Assembly (NCBI RefSeq): GCF_009742725.1
Contig: NZ_WPHG01000001.1
Span: 1,377,692-1,441,691 of the forward strand
Length of the DNA stretch: 64,000 nucleotides
Reading direction: 5' to 3'
DNA from: Nitratireductor arenosus
GTDB taxonomy: Bacteria > Pseudomonadota > Alphaproteobacteria > Rhizobiales > Rhizobiaceae
Below, piece after piece: positions 46,289 to 55,892 of the stretch. Made by a program: the position numbers and the translations under genes. Under the pieces are notes generated by a model. The model saw nothing but the letters and a program-made list of their open reading frames with translations, ran no database searches and was not told where the DNA came from. Every line of letters begins with the position of its first letter. Positions within the stretch are counted from its first letter, which is position 1.

Positions 46289-47590
46289 TCACATGCGCAG
46301 ACGGTCGCGCAGTTCCAGGGTGGCGATGATGGCCGGCATGAACCAGGGATCGCCGGTGTAGAAGGGCTGCCTCTTGAAGGGAACCTCAAAAGTGGGGTCG
46401 TAGGCGTGGCCGAGCGCCTTGCGGGCGGCGATATCGCCCAGATACGACATCATCGCCACGCCGCTGCCGCAACAGCCGCCGATATAGTGAATCCCGTCCT
46501 TGTCGGCGATATGCGGCATATGGTCGAAGCTGAAGGCGATGAACCCGCCCCAGCTGTGAGTGACCTTGGTTTCGGCCAGTTGCGGGAAGATGCCGGTCAT
46601 GCGGCGGTGCAGGGAGTGGCCGCTTTTGGCGAAATCGTTGACCTGCGAGGCGCCGGACCGGCCGCCGAACAGCAGCCTGCGGCGATCGGGCGAGCGCCGG
46701 TAATAATTGTGCAGCTTGCACGTGTCGCCGATCTGATAGTCGTTCGGGATTACCTCGTCGAGGAGTTCGGCGGGAAGCTCCTGGGTGGCGATGATCTGAC
46801 TCTGGATCGGTATCAACCGCCTGCGAAACCATCCGAAGGCGCGGTCGGTATAGGCGTTGGTGGCGACGATCACCTGGCGCGCGGCGACCGTGCCGTGGAC
46901 GGTCTCGACCAAATAGCCCCCCGGTCGCGGGCGCACGCCGCAGACCCGGGTCTTGCCGATCACCGCAGCGCCGGCGGAACGCACCTTCGCCAGCAGACCA
47001 CGGTGATACAGGCCCGGATGCAAGTGTCCGTCCTCGGGATGGAAGCGACCGCCGAAATACGCGTCGGAACCGATATAGGCACGCTGGTCTTTGCGCGCGA
47101 CCATGATCGCCTCGGAACCGAGATGTTGCGCCCGCTGCTCCAGATCGGCCTGGAGACCGGCAAGATCGCCCGGCTTGTGGGCGCCATAAAAGCGACCGCA
47201 CCGTACGATCCCGCAGTCGATGCCCTGCCTGCGCGTCAGGTCGAAGACGAATTCCCGCGAGGCCACGGCCCCGCGATAAAGAGCCAGCGCCCTCGACAGA
47301 CCGACCTTGCCGATCAGAACGGCGAGCGAGTAGCGCAGCGTCGCCCCGATTGCGCCGCCATTGCGCGTACTCGCGCCACGGCCGGGCTCTTCAGCCTCGA
47401 GCACCAGGACGTCGACACCGCTTTCGGCCAGGCGAAGCGCGGCACACAGGCCGGCATAACCCGAGCCGACCACAACGATATCCGCCTTTTTCGGCAGCGC
47501 CCGACGCGGCTCGTCGGCAAGGGGCGCGGCTTCCCACCAAAAGGGGGTGAACTTAACGTCGTCAACGTAGATGGACATGGGATTTCTCAT
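46289..47590 (-). CDS. FAD-dependent amine/amino acid oxidoreductase (DAO family)
   Basis: A 433-residue flavoenzyme of the DAO family (OrdL/PuuB/sarcosine-oxidase-like). The dinucleotide fold is DIVVVGSGYAGLCAALRLAE near residues 37-56, followed by EPGRGASTRNGG. The late blocks YIGGCCGSGVAMMSYLG and THSWGGFIAFSFDHMPHI are typical. It would oxidise an amine or amino acid to an imine. It is divergent from the esterase gene; a palindromic motif shared with the dpp and ridA promoters lies right before the ATG. An ATG at 47578 is an alternative. Confidence 0.92.
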   Translation of the reverse strand: MRNPMSIYVDDVKFTPFWWEAAPLADEPRRALPKKADIVVVGSGYAGLCAALRLAESGVDVLVLEAEEPGRGASTRNGGAIGATLRYSLAVLIGKVGLSRALALYRGAVASREFVFDLTRRQGIDCGIVRCGRFYGAHKPGDLAGLQADLEQRAQHLGSEAIMVARKDQRAYIGSDAYFGGRFHPEDGHLHPGLYHRGLLAKVRSAGAAVIGKTRVCGVRPRPGGYLVETVHGTVAARQVIVATNAYTDRAFGWFRRRLIPIQSQIIATQELPAELLDEVIPNDYQIGDTCKLHNYYRRSPDRRRLLFGGRSGASQVNDFAKSGHSLHRRMTGIFPQLAETKVTHSWGGFIAFSFDHMPHIADKDGIHYIGGCCGSGVAMMSYLGDIAARKALGHAYDPTFEVPFKRQPFYTGDPWFMPAIIATLELRDRLRM

Positions 47591-47592
47591 TT

Positions 47593-47607
47593 TATCGAAT
47601 TACGCTA
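47593..47607. promoter_or_regulatory. Palindromic motif copy A (possible IclR operator)
   Basis: TATCG-AATTA-CGCTA, fitting WATCG-N5-CGMTW. It lies three bases before the FAD oxidoreductase ATG at 47590. Confidence 0.5.
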
Positions 47608-47673
47608 TCATATATTGCATTATGGTATTTTCAATGGAATTATAATTGGAAAGCGCCTTTGTATAGCTTTAGT

Positions 47674-47688
47674 TATCGTTATACGATA
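47674..47688. promoter_or_regulatory. Palindromic motif copy B (possible IclR operator)
   Basis: TATCG-TTATA-CGATA, perfect arms that extend one more base on each side (TTATCG/CGATAA). Lies in the AT-rich gap between the oxidoreductase and esterase genes, 40 bases before the esterase ATG. Confidence 0.55.
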
Positions 47689-47727
47689 AACTTATCCATC
47701 CAACCCTAGCCACGGAGACAGGCATCC

Positions 47728-48675
47728 ATGACTGACAACGCCATGAGCGAGTACAAGAAGCGGGTGGCGGCGGTGCGCGCCGTCGGCGGCGGACCGAGGC
47801 CGACCGACCCCAATATCCGGCGCGTGCAGTTCGAGGCCTATGCCGATGTCTTCAAACAGCCCCATCCCGAGACCATCGAGGTCACAAACTGGTTCGTCGC
47901 AGCGCCGGGACGCGAAATCCCGATCAGGATCTACCGCCCAAAACAGGACGGCCGGCAACCGACCATCCTCTACTTCCACGGCGGGGGCTATATGTCCGGC
48001 AGCCTCTATACCCATGACACCGTGGTGGCCAACATCGCCGCCGAAGCCGGTGTCCAGGTGATCGCGATCCACTATCGCCGCGCCCCGGAGAACCCGTACC
48101 CCGCAGCCGTCGAGGACGGCTGGTTCGTGCTGAACTGGGCGGTCAGGAACGCCGAACGCTACGGCATCGACATCGATCGCCTCGCCCTTGCCGGCGACAG
48201 TGCCGGCGGCGGCCTGACGGCGGCGCTGTCGCTGATGGCCCGTGACCGCAACGGCCCGGCGCTGGCGATGCAAATCCTGCTTTACCCCGGCCCGATGAAC
48301 ACCGACCTGGAAACCGACAGCTATGTGCGGATCAATCACGACCCGCAATTCAACAAGAACGACCTGGAATTCTATCTCAGGGCCTATCTGTCCAACGATC
48401 TGGACACGGAAGACCCCTACGCGGTGCCGCTGAAGGCGAAGAATTACGCCGACCTGCCGCCGGCCTTCGTCCACGTCGCCGAACTCGACCCACTTTACGA
48501 CGAAGGCATCTTGTGGGGCGAACGGATCAAGGCGGCCGGCGGCGCAGTGGAAGTCCGCATCGCCAAGCGGCTGGAACACAGTTTTCTGCGTGCGGTGACG
48601 ATCTCGGCGGAGGCGCGTACGGAAGCCGACATTCTCTACGCCGCGATCCGCAAAGGCATGAAGGTTGCCGGCTGA
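47728..48675 (+). CDS. Alpha/beta hydrolase, HSL-type esterase
   Basis: A 315-residue esterase of the hormone-sensitive-lipase family. The oxyanion hole reads YFHGGGYMSGS near residue 86, the nucleophile elbow GDSAGGGLTAA near 158, a late Asp in VAELDPLYDEG and His in LEHSFLRA complete the triad. The substrate is probably a short acyl ester or amide. It is divergent from the FAD oxidoreductase gene and shares its control region. The 261 bases after it hold no gene I can support. Confidence 0.93.
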   Translation: MTDNAMSEYKKRVAAVRAVGGGPRPTDPNIRRVQFEAYADVFKQPHPETIEVTNWFVAAPGREIPIRIYRPKQDGRQPTILYFHGGGYMSGSLYTHDTVVANIAAEAGVQVIAIHYRRAPENPYPAAVEDGWFVLNWAVRNAERYGIDIDRLALAGDSAGGGLTAALSLMARDRNGPALAMQILLYPGPMNTDLETDSYVRINHDPQFNKNDLEFYLRAYLSNDLDTEDPYAVPLKAKNYADLPPAFVHVAELDPLYDEGILWGERIKAAGGAVEVRIAKRLEHSFLRAVTISAEARTEADILYAAIRKGMKVAG

Positions 48676-48936
48676 CCGACAAAAACGCCACGGCGAGGCC
48701 TGTCCGACACCGGTCCGGCCTTGCCGCGAAAAAGCACCCGCATCAAGCGGGATGCGGATCAACACGCCACACGCGCACAATGCGCGATGTGGACGGGATG
48801 TGGCGAAGGCGCGAGCATCGCGCACCCCCGGCGGGCAGGCCGGCCGCACCCGGCCAAAGAGGACAACGTCAAGGGCGACCTCCGCTTCACCGACGTATCG
48901 GAAGGGGCCGGTGAAGCGCGGCCTCAGCCAAGCCCC

Positions 48937-49947
48937 CTACCCACGACCGGCGCAGACCGCGGCGGGACCCGCGAACGCGCCCGCGAGCCTATCGGCGAAG
49001 TGACACTCGCTGCCGTGCCCCGCCTGCGCGCACGCGGGCGGGACCTCGGTCGAACAGACAGGCTCGCGATGGGGGCAGCGCGGATGGAAGGCGCAGCCGG
49101 GCGGAACATTTGTCGGATCAGGGAACTCCAACCCAAGCTGCAGATCGGGCAGGCCAAGCCCGACATCGGGCGTCAGGACGGAATCCAGCAAAGCCTTGGT
49201 ATAAGGGTGGCGCGGCGAAGCCATCACATCGGCCGTCGGCCCGTTTTCAACCACCCGCCCCAGATACATCACCGCCACCTCGTCGCACAGATGCTCGACG
49301 ACAGCCAGGTTGTGACTGATGAAGACGATGCTGATCCCGAACTCCTTCTGCAATTCCTGGATCAGATTGAGGATTTGCGCCTGGATGGACACGTCGAGCG
49401 CCGAGGTCGGTTCATCACAGATCAGGACCTGAGGCTCCAGCACAAGCGCCCGTGCGATCGCGACCCGCTGGCGCTGCCCCCCCGACAATTGATTGGGGTG
49501 GGCATGGTGGGCGCGCCTGGGCAGGCCAACCAGATCGAGCAGGCGCGCGGCCCGCGTCTCGCGTGCATTTCGCTCGCCGCGCGCATGCACCCGAAGCGGA
49601 TGCATCACCGTTTCCAGGATCGTCCGGCGCGGGTTCAAGGTGGAATAGGGATCCTGAAAGACCGGCTGCACGCGGGCGCTGAAATCCAGACGCCCGACCG
49701 TGCCGGCAGATCTGCCGTCAAGCAGGATGTCTCCCTCGTCCGGCCTCTCCAGGTTCAACAACATCCGCGCCAGGGTCGACTTGCCGCAGCCGGATTCGCC
49801 GACGATACCCAAGGTGCGCTGCTTGTCGACCGACAGCGAAACGCCGCGAACCGCCTGCAGGCTGCGCTTTGGACGCAACAGGCCGCGCGAGACCTGATAA
49901 CGCTTAAAGACGTTCTCGACCGCAAGAACCGGCGGCTCTAAGCCCAT
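48937..49947 (-). CDS. Peptide ABC importer ATPase (DppF/OppF type)
   Basis: A 336-residue ATPase that energises import of peptides or related compounds. Walker A is GESGCGKST near residues 50-58, the signature [15 protein letters not shown], Walker [12 protein letters not shown] and the oligopeptide-ABC C-terminal domain with [14 protein letters not shown], whose Cys residues may bind an Fe-S cluster. It is the last gene of a five-gene importer unit; its ATG is one base from the preceding stop. Confidence 0.95.
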   Translation of the reverse strand: MGLEPPVLAVENVFKRYQVSRGLLRPKRSLQAVRGVSLSVDKQRTLGIVGESGCGKSTLARMLLNLERPDEGDILLDGRSAGTVGRLDFSARVQPVFQDPYSTLNPRRTILETVMHPLRVHARGERNARETRAARLLDLVGLPRRAHHAHPNQLSGGQRQRVAIARALVLEPQVLICDEPTSALDVSIQAQILNLIQELQKEFGISIVFISHNLAVVEHLCDEVAVMYLGRVVENGPTADVMASPRHPYTKALLDSVLTPDVGLGLPDLQLGLEFPDPTNVPPGCAFHPRCPHREPVCSTEVPPACAQAGHGSECHFADRLAGAFAGPAAVCAGRG

Positions 49948-49948
49948 G

Positions 49949-50938
49949 TCACACTTCCTCCCGTGCGCGAATGTCGGCTGGATGGTTGCAGCTGAAACTG
50001 TGCCGCTCCTCGATCGTGGTTGCGATCGGACCGACGCGGCACGCTTCGTCCGCGCGCGCGCAACGCTCGGCAAACGCGCATCCGGGAATGGTTTCCAGCA
50101 GGCTCGGAACGGTGCCTGGAATGGCCTGGAGAGGCTCGCCGCGCCCATTGCCGGGCTTGGGCATGCTGCGCAGCAGGCCGTTCGTATAGGGATGGCGCGG
50201 CGATGCGAACACGGCGCGCGCGCTGCCGGTCTCCACGACCTGGCCGGCATACATGATCGCCACAGTGTCAGCGACCCTGGCCACCACGCCGAGATCGTGC
50301 GTGATCAGAACGACGGCGATGCCCAGCCTGCGCTGCAGATCACGCAAGAGCCGCAGGATCTGCACCTGAATGGTCACGTCGAGCGCGCTGGTCGGCTCGT
50401 CGGCGATCAGCAGGCCCGGTTCGCACATCAAAGCCATCGCGATCATCACGCGCTGGCGCAGGCCGCCGGAAAGCTGGTGCGGATATTGTCGCAGACGCAT
50501 TTCGGGGTTGGAGATGCCGACCAGTTCGAGGAGTTCGGCCGCGCGGGCCCAGGCGGCGGATCGGGAGGAACCGCGGTGGCGGCGATGAACCTCCATCAGC
50601 TGGTTGCCCACCGTATAGGCCGGATTGAGGCTCGTCATCGGCTCCTGGAACACCATGCCGATCCGGTTGCCGCGCAATTCCGCCATTTGGCGTGGACCGA
50701 GTTGCGCGATATCGACGCCATCGAACAGGATCCGGTCGGCGTCGCGCATCGCCCTCGGCGGCAGCAGATTCATCACCGACAGGGCCGACATCGATTTGCC
50801 GCTCCCGGATTCGCCGACCACGCATAATGTCTGACCGGCTTCGACGGACAGGTTCACCCCGCGCACCGCATGCACGTGACCGAAACCGACCGGTATGCGC
50901 ACATGGAGATTGCGGATATCGAGCAGGGCCGCCATCAC
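49949..50938 (-). CDS. Peptide ABC importer ATPase (DppD/OppD type)
   Basis: A 329-residue partner of the ATPase downstream: Walker A GESGSGKSM near 42-50, signature LSGGLRQRVMIAMAL, Walker [14 protein letters not shown], and the C-terminal oligopeptide domain with CAFAERCARADEAC. The canonical Walker A Ser/Thr is followed by Met, normal for OppD types. It overlaps the DppC gene stop by four bases. Confidence 0.95.
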   Translation of the reverse strand: MMAALLDIRNLHVRIPVGFGHVHAVRGVNLSVEAGQTLCVVGESGSGKSMSALSVMNLLPPRAMRDADRILFDGVDIAQLGPRQMAELRGNRIGMVFQEPMTSLNPAYTVGNQLMEVHRRHRGSSRSAAWARAAELLELVGISNPEMRLRQYPHQLSGGLRQRVMIAMALMCEPGLLIADEPTSALDVTIQVQILRLLRDLQRRLGIAVVLITHDLGVVARVADTVAIMYAGQVVETGSARAVFASPRHPYTNGLLRSMPKPGNGRGEPLQAIPGTVPSLLETIPGCAFAERCARADEACRVGPIATTIEERHSFSCNHPADIRAREEV

Positions 50939-51822
50939 CGTCCTCCCGGCGCGGTGACGTCGCGAACGCCGTCGCCAAACAGGTTGATGCCCAGCACGAG
51001 CAGGAACAGCGCCGCACCGGGGATCGCGATCACCCAGGGCGTGAAGAAGATGTAGTCGCGCCCCTCGGCGATCATCAGCCCCCAGGACGGCAATGGCGGC
51101 TGTACGCCCAAGCCCAGAAACGACAGCGCCGCCTCCAGCAAGATCGCGTGCGCCATCTCAAGCGTGACAACGACAAGAATGGGGCCGGTGACGTTGGGCA
51201 ACGCCTCGCGCAGGATGATGGAGGGGGTGGAACTTCCCACCGCGCGCGCGGCGGCGATGTAGTCGAGATCGCGGATCTGCCGCACCGCGGTTCGGGTGAC
51301 GATGGCGAATTGATCCCACAAAAGCAGACCAAGCACGAGGATGACGACCGTGAGCGAGCTGCCGACCAGACCGACCACGGCAAGCGCGACGAGCATCACC
51401 GGCATGGCGAGCCGCGCGGTGACGATAAACGAAATCACCATGTCGACACGGCCGCCGAAAAAACCCGCCAGAAGGCCCAGCGTGATGCCGATGGCGCCGC
51501 CGATGGCGACCGTGCCGAGGCCGATCAACAACGAAATGCGACTGCCATAGATGAGCCGGCTCAGATAGTCGCGACCCAACTGGTCGGTTCCCAGCGGATT
51601 GGCCCAGCTGCCGCCCTCGGCCCACACCGGCGGCTTAAGGCGGGCACCCAGTTCCTGAAGATAGGGGTCGGCCGGCGCCAGCAAAGGCGCGCACAGCGCC
51701 ATGACGATGGCGCAGGCGAGAAGAGCGCCGCCGATCAAAAGGCCGCCATGCTGGCCCCAGCGGCGCAACCGCAATCGACGCGCCGAAGCCCGTTCGCCGG
51801 AATGTGTCTGCGCCACGCTCAT
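50935..51822 (-). CDS. Peptide ABC importer permease (DppC type)
   Basis: A 295-residue inner-membrane permease with about six helices. The N-terminal LLIGGALLACAIVMALCAPL is the first helix, then PLGTDQLGRDYLSRLIYGSR is the DppC hallmark, and the EAA loop is REALPNVTGPIL. Start chosen at the ATG 51822, which overlaps the DppB stop by four bases; the frame is open to 51951 but that part lies inside dppB. Confidence 0.93.
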   Translation of the reverse strand: MSVAQTHSGERASARRLRLRRWGQHGGLLIGGALLACAIVMALCAPLLAPADPYLQELGARLKPPVWAEGGSWANPLGTDQLGRDYLSRLIYGSRISLLIGLGTVAIGGAIGITLGLLAGFFGGRVDMVISFIVTARLAMPVMLVALAVVGLVGSSLTVVILVLGLLLWDQFAIVTRTAVRQIRDLDYIAAARAVGSSTPSIILREALPNVTGPILVVVTLEMAHAILLEAALSFLGLGVQPPLPSWGLMIAEGRDYIFFTPWVIAIPGAALFLLVLGINLFGDGVRDVTAPGGR

Positions 51823-52733
51823 ACCCGCACCCTTGGATCGACCCAGGCATTGAGAATGTCCGACGCGAAGGTCAAAAACACGAAAATCAGCGAAAACAGA
51901 AGCACGATCGACTGAACCACGGGAAAATCCGCGCGCTGGATCGATTCCCAACTGAGGTAGCCGATCCCGTCGAGCGCAAAGACGGTTTCCACGATCGTCG
52001 AGCCCCCGAGCAGGAAGCCGAACTTGACGGCCGCGAGCGCGACAACCGGCATAACCGCGTTGCGCAGCGCGTGCTTGACCAGGATCGACGCGCTCGACAG
52101 CCCCTTGGCCCGCGCGGTCCGGATATAGTCAGAGGCCAGGACCTCGATCATGCCGGCGCGGGTCAGGCGCATGATCGCCGGTGTCGCATAGTAGGCCAGC
52201 ACGACCGCGGGCAGGATGAGACCCTGCCAGGTGTCGCCGCCCGACAGCGGCACGACCTGCAAGGTGACAGCGAACACGAAGATCAACATCAGTGCGAACC
52301 AAAAACTCGGCATTGCCTGGCCGACGACGGCGATGCCCAGGCACAGGCGGTCGATCCAGCTATTGTGGTGCAGCGCCGCCAGAACCCCGAGCGGCAAGGC
52401 GATGATCAGGGCCAGAAGCAGAGACATGCCAGCCAGCGTGAACGTCAGCGGCAGGCGATCCAGAATGAGCCCAGCGACCGGTTCGCGAAAATAGTAGGAT
52501 TCGCCGAAATCACCGCGCGCGATATCGCCGAGCCAGGCGAAATACTGGACATAAAGCGGACGGTCGAGGCCATAGGCGATGCGGATCTGCTCGACCTCTT
52601 CCTGGTTGGCGGCCTCACCCGCCAATGCCTGCGCGAGATCCGTGGAGACCCTCAGGATCGCGAAGGAGATGATGGATACCGCAACGGCCACGGCGAGCGC
52701 CAGGATGAACCGTTGCATAGCGTATCGTGCCAT
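51819..52733 (-). CDS. Peptide ABC importer permease (DppB type)
   Basis: A 304-residue permease with six helices. The helix MQRFILALAVAVAVSIISFA starts the chain after a five-residue lead, and family motifs AYGLDRPLYVQYFAWLGDIA and VKHALRNAVMPVVALAAV (EAA loop) are clear. It pairs with DppC to form the channel. The ATG at 52733 is followed by a possible start at 52718. Confidence 0.94.
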   Translation of the reverse strand: MARYAMQRFILALAVAVAVSIISFAILRVSTDLAQALAGEAANQEEVEQIRIAYGLDRPLYVQYFAWLGDIARGDFGESYYFREPVAGLILDRLPLTFTLAGMSLLLALIIALPLGVLAALHHNSWIDRLCLGIAVVGQAMPSFWFALMLIFVFAVTLQVVPLSGGDTWQGLILPAVVLAYYATPAIMRLTRAGMIEVLASDYIRTARAKGLSSASILVKHALRNAVMPVVALAAVKFGFLLGGSTIVETVFALDGIGYLSWESIQRADFPVVQSIVLLFSLIFVFLTFASDILNAWVDPRVRV

Positions 52734-52839
52734 GAGTTTTCCTATTGTCCGATACGTCGCGGACCCGCCGCAACGTATCGATCATGTCGCCTTTCGGCCG
52801 CGATGTCCGCCCTGCCAGAGGCGGGCGGACCGCAACCAC

Positions 52840-54363
52840 CTATTTCCAAGAGGCGAGATAGAAACGGTTCACCTCGTCCGAAGTCGGCTGGAAGCTCAGC
52901 TGCGGCGACAAGGCGAAATTGACGGAGAAGCCGGCCAGCGGCAGCCAGTAGGCATTGTCCAGAACGATGTTCTGAGCCTTGCCATAAACCGCCGTGCGCT
53001 GCTCGAGGTCATACATGACGGAGGCTTGCTCCAGCAGCGCGTTGACCTCGGGATCGTTGGCCATGTCCTGAGGCATGCCGCCATGATAGGTGCCAAAGGC
53101 GATCGCGGCATCGCCAATGCCCCAGAAACCGGTGTTAAACACGAATGCCGGCAATTCGCCGCTCACCCATTGATCGCGGAAGGTCGCCCAGACCAGCGAT
53201 TTCAGACTGGCGTTGATGCCGACCTGCTTGAGATCGCCGACGATCGCTTCGGAAATGTAGCGGAAGGACGGGGTGGCGAGTTCCATGTCGAAACCGTCCT
53301 CGTACCCGGCTTCGGCCAGCAGCCGGCGCGCCTTTTCGGGATCGTAGTCGTAGACAGTGCCGGCGTCCGGACAGGCGACTTGGATCGGCGAACAGAGCGT
53401 GTCGACCACGGTGGATTCGCCGCGTAGCAGATTCTTGGCGATCGCCTCGCGATTGATGGCGTGGCCGAAAGCCCGACGCACCCGCACATCCGAGAACGGC
53501 CCGTCGGCGCCGTCGACCGTAAACAGCATGAAGGCCGTGCGGATGGTCGGGACCGACACGATCTGGAATTCTGTCGACTGCCGCAGTTGGTCGGCCTGGT
53601 CGGCCTGCAGGCGCCACAGAAAGTCCACCTGCCCGGTCATCAGCTTGCCGATCTGCAAGTTCGTATCCTTGACCGTGGAGACCTTGACCGTCTTGATCTG
53701 CGCCCTGGGCTTGGCACCGCCCTCAAAATAGTCGTCGAAACGTTCCAGCACATATTCGCGGCCCGGCTCGAAGGCGACGACCTTGTAGGGTCCCGTCCCC
53801 ACAGGCTCCTTGCCCATGCCCTCGGTGCCGACCTCGGCATAATATTCGTTCGGATAGATCGGGACGCCGAGCGACAAATATTCCAGAACCGGCGGGAAAG
53901 GCTGCTTGAGAAAGATGCGTACCTTGTACTGGTCGATTTTTTCGGCGCCCTTGATCCAGTTGACCATCTGCAGGAGCAGAACCTTGTTGGCCGGATCGGT
54001 GACGTAGTTCAGCGTGTAGACGACGTCGTCGGCATCGAATGGCTCGCCGTTGTGAAACGTCACGCCCCGGCGCAGATCCATCACGAGACTGGTGTCGTTT
54101 TCCCACTCCCAGGACGTGGCGAGATTGCCGATATACTCCCCCGTCTGCGGATCGCGCTCCACCAAGCCGTCCCAGACATTTTTGATCAATGTCAGGCCGG
54201 TATGGTCGGTGAAATAATAAACGTCGAGCGTGGTCTGCTCACGCTCCCAAACGACGTTGAGCGTATCGTCGCCTGGCCCGCTCAGCGCGGGCTGGGCGGT
54301 GGTGGCGAGCAGCGCCACCGATACACCCAAAACAGCACTCCTCACCAATCCCATTCGCATCAT
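52840..54363 (-). CDS. Peptide ABC importer solute-binding protein (SBP_bac_5)
   Basis: A 507-residue periplasmic receptor with a signal peptide ending near TTAQPALSGPGDD (residue 32). The family 5 sequence NLATSWEWENDTSLVMDLRRG and TFHNGEPFDADDVVYTLNYV is diagnostic. GGGAGGAG lies four bases before the ATG at 54363. Family 5 proteins bind peptides, opines, glutathione, nickel chelates or sugars, so substrate is not settled. It heads the importer operon, divergent from the IclR gene. Confidence 0.95.
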   Translation of the reverse strand: MMRMGLVRSAVLGVSVALLATTAQPALSGPGDDTLNVVWEREQTTLDVYYFTDHTGLTLIKNVWDGLVERDPQTGEYIGNLATSWEWENDTSLVMDLRRGVTFHNGEPFDADDVVYTLNYVTDPANKVLLLQMVNWIKGAEKIDQYKVRIFLKQPFPPVLEYLSLGVPIYPNEYYAEVGTEGMGKEPVGTGPYKVVAFEPGREYVLERFDDYFEGGAKPRAQIKTVKVSTVKDTNLQIGKLMTGQVDFLWRLQADQADQLRQSTEFQIVSVPTIRTAFMLFTVDGADGPFSDVRVRRAFGHAINREAIAKNLLRGESTVVDTLCSPIQVACPDAGTVYDYDPEKARRLLAEAGYEDGFDMELATPSFRYISEAIVGDLKQVGINASLKSLVWATFRDQWVSGELPAFVFNTGFWGIGDAAIAFGTYHGGMPQDMANDPEVNALLEQASVMYDLEQRTAVYGKAQNIVLDNAYWLPLAGFSVNFALSPQLSFQPTSDEVNRFYLASWK

Positions 54364-54431
54364 CTGGCTCCTCCCTGACAACACCCGAATACCGGACTAT
54401 CAAAAACTGCTAATTGAATAACGATTTTCAA

Positions 54432-54446
54432 TATCGTATATCAATT
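54432..54446. promoter_or_regulatory. Palindromic motif copy C, imperfect (possible IclR operator)
   Basis: TATCG-TATAT-CAATT, one mismatch to WATCG-N5-CGMTW. Located 69 bases upstream of the binding-protein gene. Confidence 0.4.
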
Positions 54447-54492
54447 TAATTCAGTCAAGGAGAAATCAGCCCCCTGCGAAATGGCGTCCCGC

Positions 54493-54507
54493 TATCGAAT
54501 TGCGCTA
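54493..54507. promoter_or_regulatory. Palindromic motif copy D (possible IclR operator)
   Basis: TATCG-AATTG-CGCTA, differing from copy A by a single base. Lies between the importer operon and the IclR gene. Confidence 0.5.
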
Positions 54508-54601
54508 CTTTGTGACATTAAATAGCCTCTTCCCGTAAGCACGGCGCATGCCGGCGCGACGGGCGCGCCGCGCTTCCGCGTCTAGCAAGGACGAATCCAC
54601 C

Positions 54602-55441
54602 ATGAGCAGACCCGATACGACCCGGCCACACACGCTTGCCGAGGAGACCGGAGAGAAACAATCCGACGGTCGCGACAGCGACGATACGCTTTTCGTGGCG
54701 TCGCTGGCGAAGGGCCTCAAGGTTTTGGAATGTTTCGAGGGCGGGAAGGCCCGGCTCAGCCTGACGGAGATCGATGCCCGGGCCAATATCGGCAAAAGCG
54801 CGGCGCAGCGGGCAGTGCACACCCTGTTCAAGCTCGGCTATCTCGGTCGCGACGAAAGCGCGAAGCGCTATCGGCTGTCGCCCAAACTACTGAGTTTGAT
54901 CAGCAGCTACTCGTTCGGCCAGGACCTTCTCGAGGCCGGACTGCCCGAAATGAAGCGCTGCCATGAGGAAACCGGCGAAACTGTCAACATCACCGAGCGC
55001 GACGGGACGGAAATGGTCTGTATCGCAAGGATCCCCGGACGGCACGCCGTGACGATCTATATCGGGGTCGGCTGGCGGGTGCCGGCATTCGCGACGGGAC
55101 CCGGCCTCGTCGCGCTCGCCCACGAACCGCCGGATGCCGCGCGCCGGCTTCTGGAAGCGTCGGACCGTGTCGCCTACACCAAGCAGACGGTCACCGATGT
55201 CGAGGCGCTGATACGGTGGCTGACGGAAATCCGGTCGGACGGCTACGTGATTGCCGACCAGCTGCTCAACGAGGGCGAATACTCGCTGGCGGCGCCGATT
55301 TTCGACAGCGAGCAGAAATACGTCGCGTCCTTCAATATCTCGCTGCCCGTCAGCCGCTGGTCGCTGCACGACCTGCGCGGCAAGATGGTGCCGCTGGTGA
55401 CGGAGACGGCCCGGCGGATCACGGCCAATCTGGCACGATAG
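54602..55441 (+). CDS. IclR-family transcription regulator
   Basis: A 279-residue regulator. The N-terminal winged helix (residues 30-95) contains LKVLECFEGGKARLSLTEID and recognition helix IGKSAAQRAVHTLFKLGYLG; the IclR effector domain follows with the block EYSLAAPIFDSEQKYVASFN and SLPVSRWSL. Divergent from the importer operon, it most likely controls that operon and itself; shared palindromes suggest ridA and the oxidoreductase/esterase pair too. The effector is unknown. Confidence 0.93.
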   Translation: MSRPDTTRPHTLAEETGEKQSDGRDSDDTLFVASLAKGLKVLECFEGGKARLSLTEIDARANIGKSAAQRAVHTLFKLGYLGRDESAKRYRLSPKLLSLISSYSFGQDLLEAGLPEMKRCHEETGETVNITERDGTEMVCIARIPGRHAVTIYIGVGWRVPAFATGPGLVALAHEPPDAARRLLEASDRVAYTKQTVTDVEALIRWLTEIRSDGYVIADQLLNEGEYSLAAPIFDSEQKYVASFNISLPVSRWSLHDLRGKMVPLVTETARRITANLAR

Positions 55442-55442
55442 A

Positions 55443-55457
55443 AATCGCTATTCGATT
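55443..55457. promoter_or_regulatory. Palindromic motif copy E (possible IclR operator)
   Basis: AATCG-CTATT-CGATT, perfect arms extended by one base on each side. It starts one base after the IclR stop codon and 88 bases before ridA. Confidence 0.5.
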
Positions 55458-55544
55458 TTTGTTGGGAATCTTTATCGCATCTTGACCGTCCGACGGTCCG
55501 GCCCTACTGCTGCGATGCAAATGCACGCTGCAGGAGATCAACAC

Positions 55545-55892
55545 ATGCACATCGAACGCTTCGCCGCCACCGACAGGCTCAGCAAGGTTTTGAAGGCGGA
55601 TGGCCACGTCTATGTTTCGGGCCTGACCGCACGCGACAAATCCGCAGACGTTGCCGCCCAAACCACCGACGTCCTTGCTCAGATCGACGCGTATCTGGCC
55701 ATGGCCGGCAGCGACAAGACGCGGCTGCTCAAGGTCAATATCTGGCTGGCCGAGATCGCCGATTTCGCCGAGATGAACCGCGCCTGGGACGCCTGGGTTC
55801 CCGCGGGCGCGCCGCCCAGCCGGGCAACGGTGGAATCGCGCCTGGCGGGCAACGGCAATCTGGTGGAGATGATGGCCGAAGCCCTGGCATAG
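55545..55892 (+). CDS. RidA family enamine/imine deaminase
   Basis: A 115-residue protein of the YjgF/YER057c/UK114 family. The conserved Arg is in PPSRATVESRLA and the strands VYVSGLTARD and LLKVNIWLAEIADFAEMNRA are typical; RidA1-type proteins hydrolyse reactive enamines or imines to keto acids. GCAGGAGATC precedes the ATG. Downstream of the IclR gene on the same strand, it fits as detoxifier of imines from the FAD oxidoreductase of this cluster; this link is inferred. Confidence 0.92.
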   Translation: MHIERFAATDRLSKVLKADGHVYVSGLTARDKSADVAAQTTDVLAQIDAYLAMAGSDKTRLLKVNIWLAEIADFAEMNRAWDAWVPAGAPPSRATVESRLAGNGNLVEMMAEALA

